A stretch of 64,000 bases of DNA from Dictyophora rubrovolvata (GCA_029959195.1 CP114124.1:62001-126000); one strand, 5' to 3'; positions 12,909 to 25,170 are shown, numbered from the stretch's first letter. Program-made: numbers and translations. Notes: generated by a model from the letters alone, not told the origin.

Positions 12909-13059
12909 TAACAACTTTGTGCAATGTGTTTGATAGCCAATACGTGTTCAGCTGTGAGTCGGAATTAAAGAGAGACCCGATTTCATGATAGGCGTGAGAA
13001 AATGTGTGCGACTACACTTGCATCTCTCTTCGCGACACTAATATTTCAGTGAACTGTGT
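12909..13059. promoter_or_regulatory. short shared promoter of a divergent gene pair
   Basis: Only about 150 bases separate the start codon of the 808-aa zinc-finger gene (-) from that of cytidine deaminase (+). Both promoters must lie here or inside the first exons. No clear TATA box was seen. Confidence 0.5.
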
Positions 13060-13767
<708 letters not shown>

Positions 13768-13890
13768 AGTTCAATTTTAGGGACATGAGTCGCATTTGTA
13801 AGAACATCTGATGATACAAACAAAACGTAGTAAAGACATTTGCACAGGATTTCCCGTTAAATGCTGGTTGTGACTTGAGATATTAACAAT

Positions 13891-14181
13891 TTAGATCTGG
13901 TCTCTATAAAACGAAGGAAAAAATAAGCCTACAACTTGACTGAGAAGCAACGAACAAGGGACTTCACACCTCTCGGATTTGCGGTCGCTAATCGGCTTAT
14001 GGGATAGCGATGACCGTAGTTTGTGCAGCTGGGTAGTTACCGCAGTATCGCCACCTTTGGAGGCCATCCTTGCATTATAATCGGCCAGGAAAGCACCCAG
14101 ACCAGAGCGTATCGTTTTTGAACTGGCTCGCTCCACGGCATTGACAGTCAAGCGTAGAGGCGGATGCACGTTGTCGGACAT
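13891..14181 (-). CDS. 74-aa protein, unrecognised
   Basis: Two exons, 13970-14181 and 13891-13903, joined over a 66-base GT..AG intron. The last exon is only 13 bases long (RDQI then stop). The protein starts MSDNVHPPLRLTVNAVERA, is polar and basic, is predicted mostly helical, and has no signal peptide or membrane segment. Without splicing the frame would run on through the intron to give a longer tail. Small size and clean splicing suggest a subunit of a larger complex, but I recognise no family. It is divergent from squalene synthase. Confidence 0.6.
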   Translation of the reverse strand: MSDNVHPPLRLTVNAVERASSKTIRSGLGAFLADYNARMASKGGDTAVTTQLHKLRSSLSHKPISDRKSERCEVPCSLLLSQVVGLFFPSFYRDQI

Positions 14182-14608
14182 GACTGGCTGAAAAGCTAAT
14201 GCGCAACTCAACTCCGGACAGGGGACGGAGATCCACTCCAACGAAAATCTCGCAGTTTTTCCGTGATGCCGTACAGCCGGTAGAACAGGTGACGAGCAGG
14301 GAAAACGAAAACACTGAAAAAGAGGCTCATAGAATTTTAGTGAAACAAAGCCGCTGATAATAATAAATGAAAAGGAATACGAGCTGTAATATCTGTAATA
14401 TCTGATATTCAAGTCTTACCTAGTCCTTGTGTGGTCACCCGCGCAGCAGTGAACAGTCCAAGTGCTGGTAGTGGTAGCTTACATAATTAAGCTGGAAAAG
14501 TGGTCCGAGAACTTAATAATATACTTGAGAAAGATAAATCCGGCTCAACGAACCATTCCCATTCCTCTCTTTTTAATCTCCTTCTTTCCTACTTTATTTC
14601 TCCAAACG
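14182..14608. promoter_or_regulatory. intergenic promoter region between the 74-aa gene and ERG9
   Basis: 427 bases between divergent start codons. The stretch just before the squalene synthase ATG is pyrimidine-rich (CATTCCTCTCTTTTTAATCTCC), as is common before basidiomycete start sites. No sterol-regulatory element was recognised with confidence. Confidence 0.45.
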
Positions 14609-16249
14609 ATGTTGTCCACAACTATTGACTTGCTTTGGCTTCTCTTTTCCCATCCCGACGAATTTAGGTCGGTCGTGAACTTCAAGCTATTCCACGAGAA
14701 AAACCGCGACCTCACCGCTCAAAGGGAGCACAAGGATTCCGGCTGGGATAGAGCAACTATGCGGCGCTGCTGGGAATTCCTGGATGCATCAAGTCGGAGT
14801 TTCGCTGCAGTCATTAAAGAACTAGATGGTGATTTGGCCAGAACAGTACGTGTCTCCCTTCTCTTGTAGTTACCGTCCATTTCTCAGCTCGACCTGTCTT
14901 TCAGGTCTGCCTCTTCTATCTAGTCCTAAGAGGGTTGGACACCATTGAAGATGATACGACTCTCCCCGATGAAAGAAAACAGAAGCTTTTGAGGAATTTC
15001 GTTAGTATTCTGGATCAACCCGGCTGGACATACGACGGGATCCGCCATGACGAGAAAGACAGACAAGTACTGGTAGAATTCGACGTTGTCATTGCCGAGG
15101 TTCAACTACTGGAGCCTCACTATCAGGAGGTTATCAAGGACATGGCGAACAAAATGGCTTCTGGCATGGCAGACTTTTGCCATCGCGCAGATACTGGTGC
15201 AGGGTACGGCGTGGACACCCTCGAGGAATACGATCTATATTGCCATTACGTTGCCGGCCTAGTTGGAGAAGGTCTCTCTGGTCTATTTGCCGCCTCGGGC
15301 AAAGAGGCTCTCTGGATAAAAGACGAGCTAGTTCTGTCAAACGCTATGGGTCTACTTCTTCAAAAGACCAACATTCTCCGCGATTACAGAGAAGACGTCA
15401 ACAACAACAGATTGTTCTGGCCTCGAGAAATCTGGCAAAGATACGGTTTCAAGGAACCTAGGGAAATGTACGGACCCGAAAATGAAGAGCGTGCATTGTG
15501 GGCTTTAAGCGAGATGACGCTGGACGCACTTCGACATTCCATCGATGCTCTCGACTACCTCACTCTCCTAAAAAACCAAAGCATATTCAATTTTTGCGCC
15601 ATACCTGCCACTATGGCTATTGCCACGCTCGAAGTATGCTTCATGAACCGTGACGTCTTGCATAAGAACGTTAAAATTCGTAGGAGTAAAGCTGTTCAGG
15701 TTAGTGTCCCTCTTTTGATGGATTTATCTAAACTCGCGTCAACGCCCTCCCTTCCAGCTTATCATGAACTCCACGAATCCCAGAGATGTCGCATACATTT
15801 TCCGTGAATATGCTCTCAAAATCCATGCGAAAGCTCTACCTTCAGATCCCAATTATCTTGCTATCTGCGTTATTTGTGGCCAAGTAAGCACTATCTTTTA
15901 CAGCACGCAGTCTACTTTCATTTTAACGGATTGTACTTGCGCGTCTTTCTTTGCTTTACAGATCGATCAATGGGCCGAGCGCCATTACCCGTCCTTCATC
16001 GAGATCACGAGAGATGGTGACGGTGTCAAGGCTGTCTATAACGAATCGGATCTACGGGCTGGTATATATTCAAAACAAAAAAAGAAACGTCAGGCTCCAA
16101 ACGCCAATGAACCGACGGCACCCCAAAGAACAGATTTGTACTTGATGTTGTTCGTCGTTGGTGGCGTCCTACTTGTATGTGCTATAGGGTTAGGTCTAGC
16201 ATGGGCTATCGCCGTGTACCTCGGCAGTGTCACCCCTTCCGCTCGATAA
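14609..16249 (+). CDS. ERG9: squalene synthase (farnesyl-diphosphate farnesyltransferase)
   Basis: Four exons: 14609-14845, 14905-15699, 15758-15883 and 15962-16249, giving 481 aa. It condenses two farnesyl diphosphates to squalene with NADPH, the first step committed to ergosterol, at the ER membrane. The first Asp-rich motif DTIEDD is at 91-96, the second (LRDYRED) at 237-243, with the conserved YCHYVAGLVGEGLS region between them. A C-terminal membrane anchor lies at about 445-473 (FVVGGVLLVCAIGLGLAWA). Length and domain order match fungal Erg9. Intron 3 (15884-15961) is 78 bases, a multiple of three, and free of stops, so retention would insert 26 residues without breaking the frame. It is convergent with the RCC2/PHD gene. 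Confidence 0.97.
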
Positions 16250-16518
16250 AAAGAAAAGCACAGATTTTTTTTTCGTTCTTGCGTGCACGCGTATTAGCCT
16301 TAGCCGTGTTTTTGTTTTGAATAAGTGACATTTTTTTTAAAAAAAAGATCTGTATATATAATATCATACTTGAGACATAGTTTTACGAGAAAACGACAAC
16401 GAGAACAAAAATTGAACGTAGATTATACACCAACTGAGAAGAATCATATTTCTTTACTGAGGTTCCATTTTAATGCATTCAGTTGCATCTGCACCTTATT
16501 TCTTACGTTTAGATGCAC

Positions 16519-19299
16519 CTATTTTATAAGAGTTAGCTCTGCAATCGAAACGATAATAGACGACTGACTTCCACTCTTCTGACTACCGGCCATGCCTTTA
16601 CGTTTCTGTCCTACATCAGTTTCGGCGTCATTATACAATTCACTTCCTTCGCCAGCTTCTCCACTCTCATTCTCATCGCGTTTCTTATTCTTCTTTGTCT
16701 TGGGGGACGCATTCTTGCTGTAAGTGGGTTTAGGTATCTCCCCGATAGGCGCGCCAGGACTGGCGGTACACGCTTCACAGAACCATTCGCCTTCGGGTAC
16801 TTCACCAAGTGGTGGACTAAGACAAGTCAGATGATACGGAGTATCGCACTGCTCATGAAGAAAAAGATTTATTAATGAGAGATGGCCATGCACGTTCTTA
16901 CACGCACACATTGATAACCACCCCCTGACGTAGCATCAACATAATATCAGTATACGCACCTTCTCGCATTCCAATAAGGTTTCATCTTCGTCTCCTGTAT
17001 CTTTATGGCATCCTGCGCACGCTTCTGGAACTCCGTCAAGGTCAGCTGGATGTCGTGGTGAATCAGATAATTGTTGACCGGGTTTGGCTAGAAAGAACGC
17101 CGTGTTTTGGGCTGCCGCGATGCTATTGTAGTATTCCGGAATTAGCCATGTGAAGTAAATCGATCATGAAGCATACTCTATAACTTCAATTCCGTTTAAA
17201 GGAGCTACTCTGGTTGGTTTTGTTGCGCTTTTGGGTTGATCTTCGCCCAGACCGAGTTCGCCTGGAAGGTGACACGATCGCGTCAAAAAGCCCCTCTAAA
17301 CGCGTTTATGTTTGGACACACCGTTAGCTGCGTTCTGGCCCCTGTTATGGCAAAAAAAAAAAAAAGGAAGAATAAACGTGATGTCATCCACCTATAGTCA
17401 AAACCAACACCTACCATGCAATTGTCATAACACTTGCATCGTCCTCGTCGATACATAGAGCAAAGTGTGTGACGCCGCCACTAGCCGCATGGAACATCTT
17501 GCAAGCCCTAGTTATGGTTAATCTACGTGTTTTGCCTCCACAACCAGTACACGTACTGTATGTCTGGGAGATACTTAAATGTCGTATACGGTTGTCCAGT
17601 CGAACCTGTAGGTGAAAAAAACACGCTTCCTCAATAAACTGAAACATTGGAAACCTATGGCGAGTAAGAGAAAGCGAAATAAACTGCACCATCTCCCGAG
17701 TTTTTCCACTGTGATTTAACATGGCTTTAGTCACTAGAATCGCGATAGACGTAGCCATAAGACATGCCTTTCCAGCGACCCAGTACATCCTATTACGGTC
17801 GATGACTACACTGTTAGTTGGCCCGGCAAATATTTTAGAAGCTCTTGTTAGCTCGTTGGCTCCAGCAAACTACGGTGTTCGATCAGCTAAAACACCTCGT
17901 AATCGTCGTTGCGCGAACCTGTGGAACGACCTTGGGAATGAGCACGTCTTGTTGATCGCCTAGGCCGAGTCGGCAATAACCATTATAACCAAAAACATAC
18001 ACGAATCTAATAAGCAATAAAGATACGATAAGAAACAACTGTAAATGGGCAGCACCCCACCCTTCGGCATCTAGCAAGATAGAGTGCTGATTCCCGGAGG
18101 CAATGTCAACAATGGTTTTGTTCGCCAGCCCTTTGACGAGAACTATAGCGACAGTCTTATCGGTCAACCGGTCAAAACTTGAAAAAAAACAAAACAAATT
18201 CCAACCTGGTTCAAAATGAGCGTCATATCCGGTTTTGTTCCCAGCTGTGATGTGCTCTCCAGTCCGCCCGTTTCCTAGTTGACCCTTCTCGCCACTTCCG
18301 AATGAGTACGCTAGACGTGGGACGCTGCGGTTATTTAACACGAAACGAAAACGAAAAATAAAAAGCAGGAACCTTTGCCGGTATCTGTTAAAAGTATAGA
18401 GAAAGTTACACCAGCCGCGGCCTTGACAACACTCTCCTTTTTGCCATTCGACTTGGGTCCGTCCACGAGTCTGAATTGCTGAATTTCTGAGTGGTTGAGT
18501 GGGTGGCCGCACTAAACCATGACGCGGAAAGGGTTCAGAACAAGATAATCATGCTATAATAAACGAAAAAAACACGCACTTGGCCAAATGTGTTCGCTCC
18601 ACAAGACCATACCTCCCCGCCACTACCCACGAGCAGCGAATGACCACGTCCACACGCGGCATGAACAAAACGCGTTCCTTTCGATGCTTTGAGCTGCTGT
18701 GGTGTAACACGACGTGGTGCATTTTCAGAAATCTCATCGACATTGGGAACTCCTAGCGCACAGGACGTATTGCGTCCGAACATCCATGCCGCTCCGTCCG
18801 TATCCAAGGCGATGCAATGACACGCGCATGGTGAGCTGTGGATAGAGAGAATTTTTATATTCGCCAAGGATCGTAGAATATGCGGTTGTAAGAGATCCTG
18901 CCTGTGAAAATGAAAATTAGAAAGTAGACATTCGATGACCACGGAGTGAGGTAAAGTCCTGAGACAATTGAAACCTACCGCTTGTTTTCTTCAGGAGGTG
19001 CACCACTTTTTTCTTTTTTACCCAAGCGCGTCCTATTCAAAGGTGAAAAAATAAAAGCAGGTCATGCCAGCGATTAGTGGATTTGAGACGAGGACGGATA
19101 TGCGGAAACTAGTTACCAGTCAACGCCGCCCGCCAATAAAACTGGGGAAAGCAAAAAAAGGGGTTAAAAAAGGTTATTGAGAAAAGTAAACAGACAAAAA
19201 CAAGTTAAAATGACGGGAACTCTTACCTCTTCCCCACTTTTGTTCCTGTTCGTCTTGAGATTGGGAAGCACTTGTCGAGACACCGGGTTTCTTGTCCAT
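16519..19299 (-). CDS. RCC2-like beta-propeller fused to a C-terminal PHD finger
   Basis: Sixteen exons: 19227-19299, 19117-19141, 18979-19032, 18580-18901, 18373-18511, 18206-18310, 18061-18142, 17919-18006, 17768-17869, 17690-17708, 17557-17605, 17415-17507, 17322-17341, 17177-17261, 16960-17122 and 16519-16848. They sum to 582 codons plus stop. The body is an RCC1 fold with RCC2 (TD-60) hallmarks: RVLLAGGVDW near the start, AACGRGHSLLVG, FGSGEKGQLGNG, GYNGYCRLGLGDQ, and a WKNSGDG blade. The C-terminus carries a PHD finger with Cys454, Cys457, Cys471, Cys474, His479, Cys482, Cys497 and Cys500. PHD fingers read histone H3 tails, so the fusion may tie the propeller to chromatin. Exon 9 ends at a GC donor (AAG|GCATGT, intron 17709-17767). 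Confidence 0.9.
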
Positions 19300-20208
19300 A
19301 GTTGCTCGCAGAAAAAGGGATCACGAAAAAAGTCGCGTGATGATTCTCCTTGTCGGGCTATACCTTTTCTGCATCGCTAAACAGTCAGCCTCAAAGAACA
19401 GAACAAGCTGCTGAAGACGTTTTACAGAACAAGAATGCACAGAACATGTATTCATGGTACCGGTTTCGGTTCACGTTGAACTCGGAGCGTTAACATGCAC
19501 AAGGTGTCCGGCAAACGACGCCGAATCAATGTTCTTTTTAAAGTTTCAACTAGTCTGGAGATATTCCAGCGAAAATATGTCACGCGACAATACCAAAGAA
19601 TTAAACACCCTAAACTAAGATACCTAACATGACAAACGGCAGACAATGACTGCCTGCCAGTTGAACTGAAGGGGGCGAAAATTATTGATACGATTATTAT
19701 GATGCGAGCAAGTACATGATGATTAACCTACGGAAAAAGATATTTAATATGCGACAGAATATCTGACCACCTCACTCGGATCATGCATGTGAAGTTGCGC
19801 TAAAATACGCTGAGAAGTACTTCAGAGACCAGGAAAATAGGCAGTGTGGATGGCGAGATAGCGAGGTGCTCGTGGCGACAGAAAAGGATAGCGTTAGTAG
19901 GATCATTGGTTCCTTCTCCTATCATGTTCTGGATGGACACAGAAGCCCAACTTTTGATCATAAGCTACGTCACGACCGAAGAGTGCTATCACCGGGCCTC
20001 AGTACCATTGGCAATATGTACGTAGTCACATGTACAGCACACTTACAATGTCGCTACCGGCCGGGCTGGACTGGTTTAAAGAGAACAGCATGATATGAGC
20101 GATTTCTAGGGACAGTTGCATTTTTAGCTTGGAGGCTACTATGAGTGCGTGCCTCACTTTTCCCCTGAGACTGGCTTTAGGGCGTCGAGTAGCTGACTGA
20201 GTCGTAGG
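19300..20208. other. intergenic region
   Basis: Holds the promoter side of the RCC2/PHD gene. The remainder has only short frames on both strands with no recognisable protein. Confidence 0.55.
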
Positions 20209-20520
20209 TTACATAGCTTCCAGCTCCTCTTGTGGCGTTTGTTCTTCAGACGGTTCGAAGATGCGAGTATAGCCTGCCGCTTGCACACTTGCAATAATAG
20301 TAAGTATCCCATGCTTCATCATTTAGGCGGCAACGTACTCGGTAGAATCATATGCTCAAACCATGCCACTTCGCCAACTTCCTTCTTCTGGTACGCGGCA
20401 CAAATCACCCTCCCTAGCCGCATAGCGTTCACCTCGATTCCTGCGTACTCAATCACGAGTAATGCATCCATCCAATAAAATGTCAACCTCAACCGTATAA
20501 ATCTTGCATTAACGGCCTAC
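20209..20520 (-). pseudogene. 3' remnant of an unrecognised gene
   Basis: The minus strand reads WMDALLVIEYAGIEVNAMR and then RVICAAYQKKEVGEVAWFEH. A GT..AG intron (20280-20338) can be removed to give a natural end, GYTRIFEPSEEQTPQEEL, before TAA at 20209. Further upstream the frame is lost around 20500-20560, although coding-like pieces continue in other frames (RKVEFSANQSRPLMQDLYG). It therefore looks like the decayed end of a gene whose 5' part is gone. I do not recognise the family. Confidence 0.4.
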
Positions 20521-20689
20521 TCTGATTTGCGGAGAATTCAACTTTGCGGGCGCTTCTCACGATGGTACTCGCCGAACTTCCAATTATGTGATAACTCTTT
20601 CGAGATTATAATCGCAAAACATCAAGCCAAAAGGCTAAAAGAACTCGCTGCTCTTTGATGGGTAAAGGGAGACTTATGTAATCTGTCTC

Positions 20690-22360
20690 TTAGTCTATCA
20701 CGATAACACTCGACGTCGGGAAACCGATTGGAAATCGATTTGAAACAGCGTTCGATCTCATTCATTCCTTACTCAATGAGTATTTGCATAACTGTGTTGC
20801 ACCTTCAAGAGTCGAACCCGGACCCCTTGTTCAGGATATCAAAGGAAATCGGAAGAAAATAGATTCAGGCTCTTTTGGACATGTTTATAAAGGTATTATC
20901 GCCCTCTGCTTTTCTTTCAATCCATTTATCATTATCTGTTGATCTAGGTTCCTATCTTAGTATCGATGTTGCGATCAAAGAGGCCTTTCCTTCCACAGAT
21001 TACGACGTTGCCAGGGTCTTTGAAAGAGAGTATCGTTAAATGAAAGAAGCCGGCGGACGTATCTTCATCATATCTGAACTCGTAAAAGAAGGCGATTGAC
21101 GAGTTAAAACTATCTCCTTGGCGATATATGTAGAGCACTCTGTTTTCATGCTCGAAAAGTGAGAATCCTTCCTCCTTTATTTGAGTATTCCTATTCATTC
21201 TGTCCCAAGTGTTTTCGCCGGGATTTGAAAGGGAAAACCTTCTCCCAACGTCGAACCTTCGCGTAAAGATTTGGTTTCGCACGTATAGCAGCACGTAACG
21301 ACATGGAATCCAAACGGCTAACATTTTGCTGCACAGACGCGTACATGTCCCCAGAGATTCACACATGAACACCCCCCACGGATATCTAGCCTATAGCTTG
21401 GGGATCGTTTTTGCAGAAATAGTGGCTCGCCATCTTACTGATGGTACTCATTTTGCATACAACGGACCAAATTTCTCTGTCGATCCGGATGAAGTACGAC
21501 GTCATGCTAGTCCTGGATGTCCAGAAGCCTTGAATTGCTTGAAGGATAAGCCTGCGGAGAGGCCGCTAATTACTGATATTATTGATATTGAAGCCGAAGT
21601 AATTGCACTGCGCGACCAGAAAACAGGGATACCCTTGGAAATATCGGATTCTTGTCAAAGGGTCGTAGACCAGGCCAAGTATGCAGCAATCATGAACGAT
21701 AACGATGACGGTGGGAATGAGGGTGATATAAGAGAGGACGGGTTGGCAGAAGTGCATCTGAACTCGGAAGGGTGGTGCGTCACTTGGACGCTGATTCGTT
21801 CATCCAAGTAGAGCTATTAACGCTGATCATTCGTTTCTTTCTAGAATATGACACTCACCCCGAGGATCCATATTCAAATCTTCCCTCTAACTACAGTACA
21901 ATTATTATTCAAGCCGCGGCAACAGTAAGCCCTAGCTTGCTTTCCTCAGTCCCGATTATACGCCCTCGGGACAGTCAAGAGCCGAGAGTCTCCTCAACAA
22001 AACCAACAGCACGCAGAGTGCTGATTCATACTATACTGCACTCGGCAGCCATATTAGCGTCGCAACTATACGCAGTGACGCTACCGTTCTTAGTCGCAAT
22101 ACGTCGTCGACGCTGCTGCTGCCCCAACCGCATCGTTTTACACCGAGTAAACCTGGTCCGTAACGTTTACTAACAATGCCTCCCGCTCCTGGCATCAAGC
22201 TTGAAGCTCAAAAGAACTTGAGGGCACCGTGGAATCCTTTTCAGCTTCTGTTTTTGAGCGGACTTTTATTCGCTCGTTGTGGTGTCTGTGGTCAGCATCT
22301 CGGTTCGAAACCCAGTCTAGAATGCGTTGGTTGTGGCTTGAGGTTTGCGATTGAGAACGC
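20690..22360 (+). pseudogene. decayed protein kinase with C-terminal C1-type zinc domain
   Basis: Pieces of a TKL/LIMK-like serine/threonine kinase lie in order. The Gly-loop is KIDSGSFGHVYKG (about 20860-20890). After an intron comes the VAIKEAF lysine strand (20950-20990), then a remnant of the hinge (RIFIISEL, 21057-21080). These are followed by ARNDMESKRLTFC...AYMSPEIH (activation loop to APE, 21290-21365), YSLGIVFAEIV, then FSVDPDEVRRH and PAERPLITDII. After a gap, RCGVCGQHLGSKPSLEC at 22275-22325 is the start of a C1-like domain. There is a stop after FEREYR, the catalytic-loop region is scrambled, and frames change several times, so it cannot make an active kinase. Basidiomycetes carry many kinase-C1 genes; this is a local relic. 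Confidence 0.7.
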
Positions 22361-22439
22361 GGTTAGATATTTTACAATCTCACTTAGATCACACTTCCAA
22401 TGTACTGGTCCCATGTGTGTGGAAACGATAACTGAATAG

Positions 22440-23169
22440 GAAGGACGAAAGGATAGTTTTAGGTCTATGATAGTTTACCTTCATTTACGAACTAATTTAT
22501 GAACATATCTGTACAAAGCTGCATTGAAGCCTATCAATACAACTACAAAAGTGAGATTTTGACAGTGATTAAGAGCAATGAGGAAGCGCAGCATCTGAGA
22601 CATTGCAGGGTCCGAATTCGATTTTAATTTATACCACGCTACGGCTACGGCTACTACTACTACTACTACTATCCTTAGTCCGACCTACTTTCATAGTCCA
22701 TGTACTCGACATCCATTTCATTGACAAAGTATCAACATGTTGCTCAACATTCAACTTTTCTTTCTCCCTGAAAATATCAATGTCATTGAGATATTGAAGG
22801 TCATTAGACTAGAAACTTACGCAGGTATTTTTCATCCACTAACAAAATCTGGTTCTGTATGATATAATGCACGTATTCCGCGATTGACGTCTGGTATTCT
22901 ACTGCACCGTTGAAAGAGGCCAGCATTTCCTTATCCACGTCCAGGTGTTTCCTAATTGTTCTGGATGTGAGATTTTTAGTTCCTTGACACTTGGAACACT
23001 AGCATTGAGAACTGCGCAATGCTACTACTACTATGAGACTGAAAGTTGTAGTAAAGAACGAACTTTTTCAAGCGCCGGTTGTAAGCGTCGGATACAATCT
23101 GCTTTGCCAAGCCATGCTTTGAGATTGTCATGGACTTTATATTGTTACATAAATATCATGAGCTATTGT
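22440..23169. other. intergenic region with a possible minus-strand coding relic
   Basis: On the minus strand, 22790-23120 reads like two exons in slightly different frames: LKAWLGKADCIRRLQPAL and VPSVKELKISHPEQLG, then KHLDVDKEMLASFNGAVEYQ and SIAEYVHYIIQNQILLVDEK. One base separates the frames near 22940. This may be a decayed helical protein or a cross-strand coincidence. The family is unknown. Confidence 0.3.
22640..22672. repeat. (CTA)n microsatellite with two CTACGG units
   Basis: CTACGGCTACGG is followed by about six CTA triplets in an AT-rich intergenic setting. Confidence 0.85.
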
Positions 23170-23569
23170 TCATATCGCCCCTGTTAATGCCTTGTTGTTT
23201 AATAATGGCACTATTTCCCACTGTCTTCTCTTCAAATTTTCGGTTTTAACATTCGTGCCGCCGTCAGCTGTGTTCGTCGAAATAGCGATTACTCTGACTC
23301 GTCGTACCGGATCAGGAGAATCATCCGGAGTGTCTTCAGCTCTGTCCACTTCAGAAACTTCCTCGTCTCTCAATTCAAGTCCCTCTCTTTGCACATCAAC
23401 CATTGTGGTGCTTGCCTCAAATAACTTGGGCGAGAAAACACTGGAAATTGGGGACGTGAGCGCTGACGCCGCACCTACGAAAAAATCAGCAGCATCGTTG
23501 AAGAGGTTGCGTGGTCTAGGTGCTGGAATAGTCGTTAATATATAAGTTCGATTTTGCCAGGTGGTTGAA

Positions 23570-23604
<35 letters not shown>

Positions 23605-24314
23605 CTGCGCATGCGCGGTACTCGGGTAAGCGGGATCGTACACGAATGAAAGTGTAATGAGACCAGTCTTAGGGGAATAATTGAACTGAGGCAGAGGATG
23701 AGAATTGGAGCTTGGGAATATCGAGGTCATAGGACGACGATGGCGCAGTACAATCCGGCCATCGGCTGGGAAAAAAAGAATTCGAATATTGTGTATTTTC
23801 AAAACAAGATATTGGAAATTGACCTTCGACGTCGATTCCGTGCCCGGAATGCTTAGAACAAAGATTACCGAGATAGTCGACGAAGAAAACCTGTGGGCAA
23901 GATAGTTTGAGTTCCCGGGCGCAATGGATGGTTTCTCTTTTACCTGATTATCTGCGACTGGGTCTCGGAAAGCTATACTGTGGTTAGTCTTGATATGGGG
24001 AAACACATTGATGCTTGCATACTAACAGAGTACAATGGAGCTTTCAACTTCAGGATATAAAATTAACTCGGATCCTACCAGTGCGGACTAAGTGGGGTTC
24101 TAGGATTGGAATGGTAAAAATGGAACTTACCATCGTCTATCTTCTTCTCAGCCACATCTAATAATTTTCCAGTGGCAAGGTTTCGAATAATAAAATACCC
24201 TGGTGGGAATCCTGTTACATTAATGGAATACGGTGGAGGTTCAATGTGCGTGTTCATGTTTGCAGCAGGGTTACGCGTAACCCCGATCAACGCTGACATA
24301 ATCATCGTTACCAT
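23170..24314 (-). CDS. CBM13-like / ricin B-type beta-trefoil protein
   Basis: Five exons: 24131-24314, 24027-24074, 23944-23972, 23824-23890 and 23170-23765, giving 307 aa. The N-terminus has PPGYFIIRNLATGKLLDV, SFRDPVADNQVFF, GNLCSKHSGHGIDVE and GRIVLRHRRP. This is the repeated pattern of a basidiomycete protein family annotated as carbohydrate-binding module 13 or ricin B-like lectins, which bind sugars or unknown ligands. The C-terminal half is less regular: a poly-Ser run encoded by a (GAT)n microsatellite, then FFVGAASALTSPISSVFSP and an acidic/basic tail. No signal peptide is evident, so it is probably intracellular. Sugar binding is inferred from the family only. Confidence 0.8.
23570..23603. 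repeat. (GAT)n triplet repeat encoding poly-Ser
   Basis: Eleven or so GAT units on the plus strand read as ATC/TCA-type codons on the minus strand and give a run of serines inside the CBM13-like protein. Length polymorphism would keep frame. Confidence 0.85.
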
Positions 24315-25170
24315 CGCGTTCCCAAGTTTCAGCGTCCGCCGTCTTCACAGGTTCAATATTCTCGAAATCGAAAACCAAAATCGACCTTTTTGATTCATGA
24401 CTATCCAACAGCTTTCGAAATCAAACTCCTAAAATCGATGAATTAATTGACGACATTCTGGATATCAGCAAGCCGCATAACGTATACTACGGAAATCATT
24501 CAAATAATCACAACGGTGGACCGCCATATCGTAGCTACCAACATTACTGATATATTCACATAACTTTGCCCTAGAGATGCTCCAGACGGCTTCCCTAGTA
24601 ACGAAGACAGCTTTGCGGCTCTTCTTTCCTGTTCGTTCCAAACTTACGGCTTGTGATTTACCTACAGACTTCCCTGTGGTGCATCATGTCGTATTTTATG
24701 ATGGAAAGGCCCATGGACGATCGGGTTATGGACTCCAAACTGCGAAATGAATTTGGGGGCGGGTTGTAGTAAGTCGCTTTTGTTTCGTTTCGTTTCCCGT
24801 TCGGTGTCGTTGTTACTCTGAACCGAATGTCAAGCTATAGTTAGTTGCGAAAAGAAATGAGCGTTTTTGATGTGTAGGATCGTGTGTGTGACTTCAGCCG
24901 GTTACAGTATCATGATCTTCGAAATGATTCGGGACTCGGTATCGCTGATGTAAATTTTTACTCTTCAACCTCGGTTGATAGCGCTTGTCAGGTTTTGACA
25001 TTTATAGTTCACCCAGGTGGGAATTATCTATTTTTATCCCTTTCATCTAATATCTCAGTAATTCCCAATCTTCTTTAGAATTAGCGATGCATAAACTCTT
25101 TTAATCAATCCCACGACCTTTTGGACAAAGAACACAATCCCACTTCCCTCATCGACCTTCCACCATCAAG
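24315..25170. other. intergenic region
   Basis: Separates the CBM13-like gene (-) from a DUF6534 gene (+). A short plus-strand run near 24640-24750 (ACDLPTDFPVVHHVVFYDG) looks faintly coding but stands alone. Confidence 0.4.

Noticed and set aside
13904-14412. Longer minus-strand frame over the 74-aa gene
   Set aside because: The upstream part is Tyr/Ser/Phe-rich non-coding sequence and the 3' part reads through an intron with good donor and acceptor sites.
20810-20835. AGTCGAACCCGGA, resembling a reversed tRNA T-arm
   Set aside because: The flanks do not form the stem, and the stretch reads as VEPGPLVQDIKG leading into the kinase Gly-loop.
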